A stretch of 64,000 nt of DNA, taken from the NCBI RefSeq assembly GCF_023035675.1, contig NZ_CP073136.1, positions 496,001-560,000 on the forward strand. The letters are read 5' to 3'. The position numbers were made by a program, and so were the translations under genes. Shown one piece after another: positions 46,874 to 54,961 of this stretch. The notes beneath the pieces are model-generated. The model did no database searches and was not told the DNA's origin. It saw nothing but the letters and a program-made list of their open reading frames with translations. The DNA is from Borrelia hermsii DAH. Lineage in GTDB: Bacteria; Spirochaetota; Spirochaetia; Borreliales; Borreliaceae. Positions within the stretch are counted from its first letter, which is position 1. Each line of letters begins with the position of its first letter.

Positions 46874-48676
46874 ATGAATAAATATTTGAGTTTAAGTTTT
46901 TTATACTTGCTAATTGGTATTTTGTTTTTATTTTTGGTTGTTTTTATGCAGTTTCGAGACTTAAGTTTAAATGTGTTTTTATTAAAGGATTTAAAATTTT
47001 TAGTTAATAATAAGGTTGAAGATAATCAATATGTTTTAGATAATCTCACTCTTAGCGTAAGGGGTATTAAGATAAATTTGTCTAAGACAAAACCGCTTAT
47101 TATTCCTGAAAATGGGCTTCATCTTTATCCCCTTTCTTACAAAGTGCAAGATAATGCTATTTACGTTTATTTTGAAAATAATATTTTTTTACTCTTTTCA
47201 TTTGATTCAAATAATAACTTTAATGTTAGTTCAAATCTTTCTAAAAAACTGCTAATGAGTTATGAAATTGAGAGTGATTATAAAATTTTATTTGATGATA
47301 ATATTATTATTAAGGCTACAGATAGTCATTTTGAGGTTTCTTTGGGAAAGCATAGTCAGATGAATGAGAGAGAAATTTCAGTTAGTCCTCAAGAAGTTTT
47401 TCAGATCGGAGATTTGGTTGAAGGAGCTAAAACCTCAGATGAATTGATTTCTAGCAAATCGGATATTCCTTTAGATGTAAATTCTCCAGTTGTGTATTCA
47501 TCGATTAAGAAGGTAGGTAAAGAGGATTTTGACTCAGCATTGGTTAGATTTAGAGATAAAGCCTATGCTGCATGGAGCAACAAGTCACGATTTAGTGTTG
47601 AAAAGGGTGGATGGCGTAAGGGTAATGTATATTCTTTTGATGAGGATATATTTATTTATTTTTTGGCTGAGTCTTTAACAAGACCTGATTATGAAGCTCT
47701 ATTTTTGAAGCTTAAATCTTTAATAAGCCTTAATGAAGAGCATTTAACGTATTTAAGTGCAAGTTACTATGTTGATGCAGACAAACTTGATAAGTTTTTT
47801 CGATATTTATCTGTAAATAAAACTTTTATTAATTCTCTTGAATCGGATAAGCTTTTGAAATATTTAAAAGAAGATGCGTATCTTTTAGAGAAGATTTTTT
47901 TATCTGAGAATGTTTCTATTTTAAATGTTGCCTTAAAGATTTTAAGGGAGCCAGAAGTAATATTGACTTCTGGATTTAATTTAATCCAAGCTTATAATGT
48001 TCTCTCTAATTATATTATCTTCTTGCAATTTGATAATGATCGTTTTGTGCTTGGTAAGCTTAAAGAAGAATTAACTAAATTTGTATCTACTTTATTTTCT
48101 GTAACTAGTAATGGAGAAGCGTATGTTCCTGGGAATAGGAGTAATGTATCTTGGGATTTTGAATATACACTTAAGATTGCGGGTTTACTTAAAAGACTTG
48201 CTTCCCAATTAGGTAATGATTTAATCTTGGAGTTTGTTTGTAATGCTATTTATTATTCTTTACTTAAGCCTGATATCGAGAAGATTCCTTATGAAAATTA
48301 TTATGCTGATATTGTTGATAATGATTATATTCCGAGATTTAGGTTGTTGTCAAATCTTGGAGTTGGACATTGGATATATGGCGCAACAAAGATTATAAAT
48401 TTTAATCTTTCTAATGCGTTTTATTCTATTGATTTTGATCGTGTTTTAAATTCCCCTGGGTATTTCTTTTTTAAAGGTATTTCGAATCCTACCTTGGTTA
48501 GGTTTAGAAATATTAATTGGTTTACAGATCCTCAGTTTTACATGTATTCTGATGGATGGAGATATTATTCTGATAATAAGATATTGGTTTTAAAAATAAC
48601 CCCTAAGAAATCTGATGATACAAAGATTCTCTTAAGATTTGATGATATAAAGGCATTTGAGAATATTGATGAATAA
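46874..48676 (+). CDS. Unknown membrane-anchored extracytoplasmic protein
   Basis: 600 residues with one N-terminal transmembrane or uncleaved signal segment (LSFLYLLIGILFLFLVVFMQ, about 6-25), then a large presumably periplasmic domain of mixed beta strands (about 30-200) and helices (about 210-420). The last third contains many aromatic residues. No family recognised; the gene appears spirochaete-specific. ATG at 46874 is chosen, with an in-frame TTG at 46865 as the alternative. Neither has a strong ribosome-binding site. It overlaps coaX by 8 bases. Confidence 0.75.
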   Translation: MNKYLSLSFLYLLIGILFLFLVVFMQFRDLSLNVFLLKDLKFLVNNKVEDNQYVLDNLTLSVRGIKINLSKTKPLIIPENGLHLYPLSYKVQDNAIYVYFENNIFLLFSFDSNNNFNVSSNLSKKLLMSYEIESDYKILFDDNIIIKATDSHFEVSLGKHSQMNEREISVSPQEVFQIGDLVEGAKTSDELISSKSDIPLDVNSPVVYSSIKKVGKEDFDSALVRFRDKAYAAWSNKSRFSVEKGGWRKGNVYSFDEDIFIYFLAESLTRPDYEALFLKLKSLISLNEEHLTYLSASYYVDADKLDKFFRYLSVNKTFINSLESDKLLKYLKEDAYLLEKIFLSENVSILNVALKILREPEVILTSGFNLIQAYNVLSNYIIFLQFDNDRFVLGKLKEELTKFVSTLFSVTSNGEAYVPGNRSNVSWDFEYTLKIAGLLKRLASQLGNDLILEFVCNAIYYSLLKPDIEKIPYENYYADIVDNDYIPRFRLLSNLGVGHWIYGATKIINFNLSNAFYSIDFDRVLNSPGYFFFKGISNPTLVRFRNINWFTDPQFYMYSDGWRYYSDNKILVLKITPKKSDDTKILLRFDDIKAFENIDE

Positions 48677-49454
48677 ATTTGTTGGTGCAGTTCAGTTAAT
48701 CATTGATATTGGAAACACAAGTATATCTTTTGCATTGTATAGACTGGACAAAATGCAGATATATTGCAAGCTTGGCACAAAACGTGATTTGAGCTTTAAG
48801 GAGCTTTATAAGTTTCTTAAGGTTAAATTTGACTACAAGGTTGATCAAGTGTTTGTAAGTAGTGTTGTACCTGTTATTGACACAGTACTTATCAATGCAA
48901 TTGTTTCCCTTTATAAGGTAAATCCTTTATTCATTCGATTTGATTTAAGTTATGACTTAAGTTTTAATCTTTATAATAACAATAGATTCGTATTAGGGTC
49001 GGATGTTTTTGCAAATCTTGTTGGAGCTATTGAGTATTATAATATTAATGATGCTTTGGTAGTAGATCTTGGAACAGCTTGTACTATTTTTGCGATTAGC
49101 AGAAGGGAAGGTATACTTGGTGGTCTTATTAATGGTGGGCCATTCACAGATTTGAATGCATTAATTCAGAATGCATATCTTTTAAATGATTTTAATCTTG
49201 CAGTACCAAAAAAATTGCTAGGTTTATCAACTATTGATAGTGTAAATAGTGGTGTAATTTATCAGTATAAGTATTTAATAGAAGGCGTTTATCATGAACT
49301 TAGACATAATTATGATAAGGAATTTAGATTGATAATTACAGGTGGAAATTCTTATTTAGTTTTACCTTTAATAAGCGTGGATTTTATAGCTAATTTGTAT
49401 TTGACCCTTGAAGGAATTAGGATTTTGGGAAATGCTTTTAAAGGTGATTATTAG
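48669..49454 (+). CDS. coaX: Type III pantothenate kinase
   Basis: 261 residues of the ASKHA fold, catalysing the first step of coenzyme A synthesis. Motifs: phosphate loop IIDIGNTSISFALY (Asp13), DLGTACTIFAI, GGLINGGPF and ITGGNS. The usual GADR motif reads GSDV; its Asp (112) is kept but the Arg is replaced by Val113. ATG at 48669 is chosen over TTG at 48657. Borrelia is unusual in relying on CoA and CoA disulfide reductase for thiol balance (established for B. burgdorferi). Confidence 0.92.
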   Translation: MNKFVGAVQLIIDIGNTSISFALYRLDKMQIYCKLGTKRDLSFKELYKFLKVKFDYKVDQVFVSSVVPVIDTVLINAIVSLYKVNPLFIRFDLSYDLSFNLYNNNRFVLGSDVFANLVGAIEYYNINDALVVDLGTACTIFAISRREGILGGLINGGPFTDLNALIQNAYLLNDFNLAVPKKLLGLSTIDSVNSGVIYQYKYLIEGVYHELRHNYDKEFRLIITGGNSYLVLPLISVDFIANLYLTLEGIRILGNAFKGDY

Positions 49455-49551
49455 TGCTTTTATTATGTGTTTTTTTAATAAAGGTTTTTATGATGCGTAA
49501 TTATTAATATTATATTATGTGATATAAATTAAATTTTCTTGTTAATAATGC

Positions 49552-50370
49552 CTAGTATTTAAATTTGAAAATGTTTGTAAATAGTTCTTCTTTATTAAAT
49601 GTTCTGTTTATTCCAAATCGGGTTAAAGAAAAATCATATTTTACAGGGTCATCTTTATTCTTTTTTGAGAAATGTTTTGTGACTTCTATTGCTCTCTTAA
49701 GACTTACATTTTTGTTGTTTTGGAGATTAAATAGTTTTGATGAGATGTCTCTCATGTGAGTATCCATTGGAATTATTAAATCTGATGGGCTGAATTTATT
49801 CCAAATTCCTAAGTCAACATCATCTTTTCTTATCATCCATCTTAAGAATAGAAATAGTCTTTTACAGGCACTTCCCTTTGAAGGTTTTGGAAGTATTATG
49901 CTGAATGAGTGTTCATTGATATTTTCCATTTGTGTTATTAGTTCGTTTAGGCTTGATATGAAGTTTTTATTTTTTTTGTAAATGTTATAGAGTAAATTTT
50001 CAATTGTTAAGTATTTTTCTTGTATTTTTTTCAAAGGTATTAGTAGTCTTATAATATCTTCTGTTTTGAAAAATCTATAAGTAAAGTCTTTATATGTTGT
50101 CTTTAAATCTTCTTTTGTAAGTGTTTTGAGTGTTTTTGAAGGTTTGCTTCCAAGTGGTTTTAAAACGCAATCAATTGCTTTTAATATTTGTTCAACTCTT
50201 CCTAGTGCGAGTGATGAGCTAATGAGACCTGCAAGTTCAATATCTTCTTTTTCTGTATATTTGTACAAAAATTCTAGTGGATCTGGATGCACAAATTCTC
50301 GTTTATTGTATTTGCTATATATAATTTCTAATATGTCTAATATAGTATCCTTATTTTTTTGCTTCATCAA
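49552..50370 (-). CDS. TIGR02757 (DUF2400) family protein
   Basis: 272 residues matching the uncharacterised TIGR02757 family. Typical features are the early SSSLALGRVEQILK block, KGSACKRLFLFLRWMIRKDD and the helix-hairpin-like DLGIWNKFSPSDLIIPMDTH segment, which resembles the HhH-GPD glycosylase fold. The role is unknown; nucleic-acid binding is inferred from fold resemblance. It overlaps the preceding minus-strand gene by 20 bases. The start is one of two adjacent ATGs (50370 or 50367). Confidence 0.85.
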   Translation of the reverse strand: MMKQKNKDTILDILEIIYSKYNKREFVHPDPLEFLYKYTEKEDIELAGLISSSLALGRVEQILKAIDCVLKPLGSKPSKTLKTLTKEDLKTTYKDFTYRFFKTEDIIRLLIPLKKIQEKYLTIENLLYNIYKKNKNFISSLNELITQMENINEHSFSIILPKPSKGSACKRLFLFLRWMIRKDDVDLGIWNKFSPSDLIIPMDTHMRDISSKLFNLQNNKNVSLKRAIEVTKHFSKKNKDDPVKYDFSLTRFGINRTFNKEELFTNIFKFKY

Positions 50371-50962
50371 ATTCTAATAATCCAAGCAATATTTTTTTTA
50401 ACTTTTTATCATAAAGTTTATCTTTGGCCCATTTTCCGGTAAGATCATATATTGTTGGAGCAGAGCCTCTTTTGACGAGGTAAAATCTAGGATCAACCAT
50501 ATTGGAATTTATGTTTTGTCTTGAAGCATAAGCTTTTAAATGTTGAATATGTGCTCTTATTCCTTCTTTGATATTAGAAAAAGAATTTCCCTTTGTAAAG
50601 TTATCAGTAGCTCCTATGCCTGAGAAATTATGCTGTTCTTTAGAAACGATACCATTAAATTTTAAAATGCCTGTTTCAAGTAGCATTTGAGCATAGGCAA
50701 TATCATAATTTATGCCTTCAATTATGGCTTCATCTATGTAAGTTTGTGCAATTGTTTTAACGTATTCTGCTTCAAGGTGGGGATTCATTTTTAATGTATA
50801 TCTTATAAGATCTTCTACTTGACTTTTTCCTTTACTTAGTAGGAAGGGAATATATTTTTCTTTTTGTATTTCAGTATTTATTTCAATTATTTCTTCAATA
50901 CAGTAACTCTTTACTGTTAGCAATATCAAAGATATTGCTAACAGTATGAATTTTTTTTGCAT
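50351..50962 (-). CDS. Exported glucosaminidase-like (GH73-type) protein
   Basis: 203 residues with a signal peptide (MQKKFILLAISLILLTVKSYC; the C could instead be a lipidated Cys21). The central segment, AYAQMLLETGILKFNGIVSK followed by EQHNFSGIGATD, resembles the mannosyl-glycoprotein endo-beta-N-acetylglucosaminidase fold of LytF/FlgJ-type peptidoglycan hydrolases, with Glu96 as the catalytic acid candidate. A periplasmic role in wall remodelling is likely. It is co-transcribed with flanking minus-strand genes (2-base gap upstream, 20-base overlap downstream). Confidence 0.8.
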   Translation of the reverse strand: MQKKFILLAISLILLTVKSYCIEEIIEINTEIQKEKYIPFLLSKGKSQVEDLIRYTLKMNPHLEAEYVKTIAQTYIDEAIIEGINYDIAYAQMLLETGILKFNGIVSKEQHNFSGIGATDNFTKGNSFSNIKEGIRAHIQHLKAYASRQNINSNMVDPRFYLVKRGSAPTIYDLTGKWAKDKLYDKKLKKILLGLLEFDEAKK

Positions 50963-50964
50963 TT

Positions 50965-52251
50965 TTAAGATCCTCTGTCCTCAATGAATTTATTGATTTC
51001 GTTGATTACAAAATCAAACCTTGGTAGCATTAATTTTTTGTCTTTAAAGAAATTGAAACTTTCTAAATAACTTCTACTGAAGATGAAATCAGAAATTTCA
51101 CCAATGTTATTCATGTTTATTACTTTTATATAAGATGGATCTGTGTTTGTTTTTTGCCATTCATTCTCATCTTGTTTTATTAGTAGTTGCAGTGTTTTTA
51201 TTTTGAAGTTTTGAGGTTTTCCACCGATATTTATGTATTTTTTTATTTGCTTGTTTTTACTAATGATTGCATTTGCAATATTTGCTTGATTCCCCATTGT
51301 AATTAGAATTAATTGATTCAGCTCTACTCTTGGATCTAGAAATTTTAATTTTTGAGTTGATTTAATAAGTTCAAGAACATTTTGAATTTCTATAACTTCA
51401 GATGTTTTGTCTTTTCTGTCGCTGAAAATTTTGATAGGTTCTATTAGATACTTAATAGTTGCGTTTGAAATATAAGTTAACAAGCTTGTATTGTTGTTTG
51501 TAATAAAATTACTAGCGTTCATATGGTTGTATTGTGGAGCGTATAGATATACGATATTTCCTTTTTTAACTAGTCTGTTTACAAATGATTTAAACATTGA
51601 ATCATGAGAATAAAATGGCAGTATAATTAAGATACTATCATATAATTTTTGATTATTGCTAATTGGAGCATCTTTATATACATTCTCATATTTTGGCAGA
51701 TAGTTCATTTCATTTATAAAAAATGGATTAAAATCGTAATGAAAAAAAGGATTTTGACGTTTAAGTCCTAGCGTAAAATTGATTGGATACCATACTGATA
51801 AATTTAAATTATTCTTATGATCTTTGATTTTTGTAAATCCTACTTTGTAGCTGGAATTTACATCTTTTGGATAGTCTGTAAAGAAACCAAGGTATGAAAA
51901 TATAGTTGCAATTAGTACGACCATTATAGATGGTAGTACTATCATTATTTTAAATGGGATAGTAAAAATGATTCTTTTAAGTTTATTATCTTTTCTCTTT
52001 GTGCGTCTTCTAAGAATTATTGTTTTTATGATTTTCATGGTAGTTGTTATTAAAAAGAATAAAAATATGGATCCGGCATAAAACATTAATGGTCTTATTT
52101 CTATGAGATATAGAGTAATTATAAAAAAGATTCCGGGGAAGACTATGAAATAATCTTCGTAAGAAAATTCTCTTTTAAAATTGAATAAATTTATTATTAA
52201 AAATATACTAAAACTTAATAAAAATATTGTTTCGTAAGATTGTTCATGCAT
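50965..52251 (-). CDS. Membrane protein with alpha/beta-hydrolase-like domain lacking the Ser nucleophile
   Basis: 428 residues. Four hydrophobic segments occupy about the first 125 residues. An extracytoplasmic domain follows that resembles PAF-acetylhydrolase-like alpha/beta hydrolases: VGFTKIKDHKNNLNLSVWYP, then ILPFYSHDSMFKSFVNRLVK and GNIVYLYAPQYNH. Where the nucleophile elbow GxSxG is expected, the sequence is MGNQAN (319-324), so catalytic function is doubtful. It is the first gene of a three-gene minus-strand set with a good promoter upstream. Confidence 0.7.
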   Translation of the reverse strand: MHEQSYETIFLLSFSIFLIINLFNFKREFSYEDYFIVFPGIFFIITLYLIEIRPLMFYAGSIFLFFLITTTMKIIKTIILRRRTKRKDNKLKRIIFTIPFKIMIVLPSIMVVLIATIFSYLGFFTDYPKDVNSSYKVGFTKIKDHKNNLNLSVWYPINFTLGLKRQNPFFHYDFNPFFINEMNYLPKYENVYKDAPISNNQKLYDSILIILPFYSHDSMFKSFVNRLVKKGNIVYLYAPQYNHMNASNFITNNNTSLLTYISNATIKYLIEPIKIFSDRKDKTSEVIEIQNVLELIKSTQKLKFLDPRVELNQLILITMGNQANIANAIISKNKQIKKYINIGGKPQNFKIKTLQLLIKQDENEWQKTNTDPSYIKVINMNNIGEISDFIFSRSYLESFNFFKDKKLMLPRFDFVINEINKFIEDRGS

Positions 52252-52274
52252 AAAAAATAATTTTTCCTTAGATA

Positions 52275-52302
52275 ATTATAAGCATAAAAACGCTATTTAC
52301 AA
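52275..52302 (-). promoter_or_regulatory. Promoter for the three-gene minus-strand set
   Basis: On the minus strand TTGTAA (52297-52302), a 16-base spacer and consensus TATAAT (52275-52280) lie about 25 bases before the start codon at 52251, with AAGG between them. Confidence 0.5.
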
Positions 52303-52334
52303 AATAATTTATTAAGTTATAAAGTAGATTATTA

Positions 52335-52343
52335 TGATATAAT
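52335..52343 (+). promoter_or_regulatory. Extended -10 element in the 52252-52652 gap
   Basis: TGATATAAT is a perfect extended -10 (TGnTATAAT) on the plus strand, about 310 bases before the next gene. No reading frame starts nearby, so it may drive a long leader, a small RNA, or nothing. The rest of the 401-base gap is AT-rich, apart from a G-rich run near 52486-52493, and shows no gene. Confidence 0.35.
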
Positions 52344-52615
52344 GTAGGCGATGTTATTTGATTTTTATTTTAATAAATAGGGATTGATATTTATCTTGTT
52401 TGATTTTAGGTATTAATTATTGATTATGACTTTTTGAATTTTTATTTGAAAATCTAAAATTAGAGTTATAATTAATGATGGTTGAGGGGGTGGTTTATAA
52501 TTTCTTTTTCTGAAAACTAAGTTAGTTTAATTTTGTGTTTCTTGCATTTAAGTCATTTATTATGTATTGTTTTATCTGATATCTTATTTTATTCTTTTAT
52601 CGTTTGGTTTTATTA

Positions 52616-52624
52616 TGGTATAAT
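52616..52624 (+). promoter_or_regulatory. Extended -10 promoter for the MBL-fold/exonuclease III operon
   Basis: TGGTATAAT (TGnTATAAT) would start transcription near 52631, about 22 bases before the ATG at 52653, with AAGGGG in the short leader. The -35 region is weak, as is common for extended -10 promoters. Confidence 0.55.
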
Positions 52625-52652
52625 TGGATTCCTTAAGGGGTAATGTTAGTAC

Positions 52653-53411
52653 ATGTTGGGAATCTTTTTAGGAACCGGTGCATCAAGTGGTGTTCCTATG
52701 TTGAATTGCAGTTGTAGAGTATGCAGTTTAAACTTTGGTAAGAATAAAAGACTTAGAAGTGCCTTTTTCCTTAGTTTATATGGAATGAACTTGTTAATCG
52801 ATACAGGTCCTGATATTAGAGCTCAGCTTTTAAGAGAAAATATCGTTAAGTTGGATTTGGTATTGTATACTCATGAGCATTATGATCATATTATGGGTCT
52901 TGATGATATTAAATTTTATACAAGGACTGCTCCTTTGCCTATTTATGCGCGAGAGAGCACAATGCAACACATTAAAAATGCCTTTCCGCATAATTTTTCG
53001 TCAAAAGTATCTATAAGTGGGAAAGCAAATATTATTCCTGGATTGGCAGTGGATTTGCAACAAATTTTTTTTAGAGGAATAAAGATAATGCCAATTCCTT
53101 TATTACATGGAGATATAATTAGTTTAGGCTATAGAATAGATAATCTAGCATATCTTACTGATGTTAAATCTATTCCTGAAATTTCTTACAACTATTTAAA
53201 GGGCTTGGATGTACTCGTAATAGATGCCTTAAGGATTAAACCTCATCCTGGACATCTGAATTTTGATGATGCTATTAATGAGGTTAAAAAAATAAATCCT
53301 AAGATTGCTTATTTTACACATATTTCACATGATATCCTGCATGAGGAATTTGATTATCTAAAGAGAGATGATATTTATTTGGCTTATGATGGGCTGCAGA
53401 TACATGTTTAA
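52653..53411 (+). CDS. Metallo-beta-lactamase-fold hydrolase, PhnP-like
   Basis: 252 residues. The metal motif THEHYDH fits THxHxDH. Further ligands are supplied by His in LLHGD, Asp in YLTDV and His in FTHISHD. An N-terminal CSCRVC cluster resembles the zinc-knuckle Cys of PhnP-type phosphodiesterases. The family opening GIFLGTGASSGVPM fixes the start. The closest described activity is cyclic phosphodiester hydrolysis. There is no phosphonate operon here, so a different substrate is likely. Confidence 0.85.
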   Translation: MLGIFLGTGASSGVPMLNCSCRVCSLNFGKNKRLRSAFFLSLYGMNLLIDTGPDIRAQLLRENIVKLDLVLYTHEHYDHIMGLDDIKFYTRTAPLPIYARESTMQHIKNAFPHNFSSKVSISGKANIIPGLAVDLQQIFFRGIKIMPIPLLHGDIISLGYRIDNLAYLTDVKSIPEISYNYLKGLDVLVIDALRIKPHPGHLNFDDAINEVKKINPKIAYFTHISHDILHEEFDYLKRDDIYLAYDGLQIHV

Positions 53412-53430
53412 CTTGAATTGGTAAATAGTT

Positions 53431-54192
53431 ATGAATTTAATTTCTTGGAATGTCAATGGAATAAGAGCTGTTTTTGGTAAGGGTTTCTTTGAGTTTATTG
53501 AAAAATATAATCCGGATATCTTGTGTCTTCAGGAAACCAAGGCTTGCAAAGAGCAGTTACCAAAAGAGCTTATTAGCATTGAGGGGTATTATTCTTATTT
53601 TTCAAAATCCATAATCAAGGGTTATAGTGGGGTTGCTCTTTATTCAAAGATTGAGCCTATTAAATTAGAGAATATGAGAATGGAAATATTTGATAGAGAA
53701 GGGAGATGTCTTATTGCTCATTATCGTGATTTTATCCTTATTAATGCGTATTTTCCTAATTCCCAAGCTTTAAGAAAAAGACTTAATTATAAGCTTGAAT
53801 TTTTAATGAGCCTTGAATCTATTGCAAATTCATTTGTAACTGCTGGAAAGAATGTTGTTATTTGTGGTGATTTTAATATTGCGCATACAGAAATTGATCT
53901 TTCTAATCCTAAGTCCAGCAGAGAATCTGCTGGTTTTTATATTGAAGAGACTACTTGGATGGATAACTTTTTAAATGGAGGTTATGTAGATACCTTTAGA
54001 ATGTTTAACGGGGAGCCAGGTAACTATACTTGGTGGGATTATAGAACAAGGGCAAGAGAGCGTAATATAGGTTGGAGGATTGATTATTTTCTTGTAAATA
54101 AAGTCTTTAAATCTGAGGTAAGGGATGCTTTAATTTTAAATGAGGTAATGGGTAGCGATCATTGTCCTGTTTTTTTAGAGTTAAAGCAGTAA
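53431..54192 (+). CDS. xth: Exonuclease III / AP endonuclease
   Basis: 253-residue Mg-dependent EEP-family enzyme that cleaves at abasic sites in base excision repair. Conserved LISWNVNGIRA (Asn), LQETK (Glu), GDFNIAHTEIDL (Asp/Asn), TWWDYRTRARERNIGWRIDY and the terminal GSDHCPVFLEL (Asp/His) are all present. It lies 19 bases after the MBL gene and 22 bases before the next start, in the same operon. Confidence 0.95.
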   Translation: MNLISWNVNGIRAVFGKGFFEFIEKYNPDILCLQETKACKEQLPKELISIEGYYSYFSKSIIKGYSGVALYSKIEPIKLENMRMEIFDREGRCLIAHYRDFILINAYFPNSQALRKRLNYKLEFLMSLESIANSFVTAGKNVVICGDFNIAHTEIDLSNPKSSRESAGFYIEETTWMDNFLNGGYVDTFRMFNGEPGNYTWWDYRTRARERNIGWRIDYFLVNKVFKSEVRDALILNEVMGSDHCPVFLELKQ

Positions 54193-54214
54193 AGTGTGTG
54201 TATGGAAGATGTAT

Positions 54215-54961
54215 ATGAGTAGATATTTTATAACAATTCTGTTTTTTTTTATTCATGGTTTTATTTTTGGGATTAATTTAGAGAGTGTTGATTTTTACCG
54301 CAGTCTTGATAAGGAAGAGTTATTATTTGTGATTCACTTATTGGAGCGAGAGAAAAATTTGACTCAAAAAAATGAATTTTTTACGTATATTGATCTAGCA
54401 AAGCGGGTTTTAACTGAAAGGGGTGTTCAAGTTTTAAGTGGCGGTAATGAGTTAGATGGTATGCATCATATTAATATTCTGCAACGCCCAGAGAATTATA
54501 ATAGTTCGAAGTTCGTCTTAAAGGCCTCGAAAGATTTAAATATTTTTGTTTATTTTGATGGTAGTGATAGATTTTTAAAAACTTTAGATGGGCGCAATGT
54601 AGGTGTTCAAGATGGTAATTTTGTGATTTTAGAGCCAGTATCCTTTAAAGGGTATGATAATGTATCAAGTGAGCATACTACTATTGAAATTTATGAGACG
54701 AGTATTTTAAGTCCTGATTTTAGTAAGTTTGTTTTAGATAAATTGAAACCTTTTGTATATGTTAGGGAATTGAATAAGAGGGTTTACCTTGATGATATTT
54801 CAAAGTTATCGAAGGGGGAACTTTTATTTTTATTTTATGAATTGTTTCCCATTTCTAGGTTAAAGGGTTTACAGGATTGGTATGATTTTGGATTTTCATC
54901 TATTTTAAGAGAAATTAAAAAAGTTTATGACATAAGAATAAATGCAAGGAAAAGGGAATGA
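54215..54961 (+). CDS. Exported protein of unknown function
   Basis: 248 residues starting with a signal peptide (MSRYFITILFFFIHGFIFG). ATG at 54215 is preferred over earlier in-frame GTG/ATG codons because GGAAG at 54204-54208 gives proper spacing and the signal peptide starts here. The mature part has a helical first region (DKEELLFVIHLLEREKNLTQ) and a central beta-rich region. No family recognised. It overlaps the M16 protease gene by 4 bases (ATGA), so a functional link with that periplasmic protease is plausible. Confidence 0.75.
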   Translation: MSRYFITILFFFIHGFIFGINLESVDFYRSLDKEELLFVIHLLEREKNLTQKNEFFTYIDLAKRVLTERGVQVLSGGNELDGMHHINILQRPENYNSSKFVLKASKDLNIFVYFDGSDRFLKTLDGRNVGVQDGNFVILEPVSFKGYDNVSSEHTTIEIYETSILSPDFSKFVLDKLKPFVYVRELNKRVYLDDISKLSKGELLFLFYELFPISRLKGLQDWYDFGFSSILREIKKVYDIRINARKRE

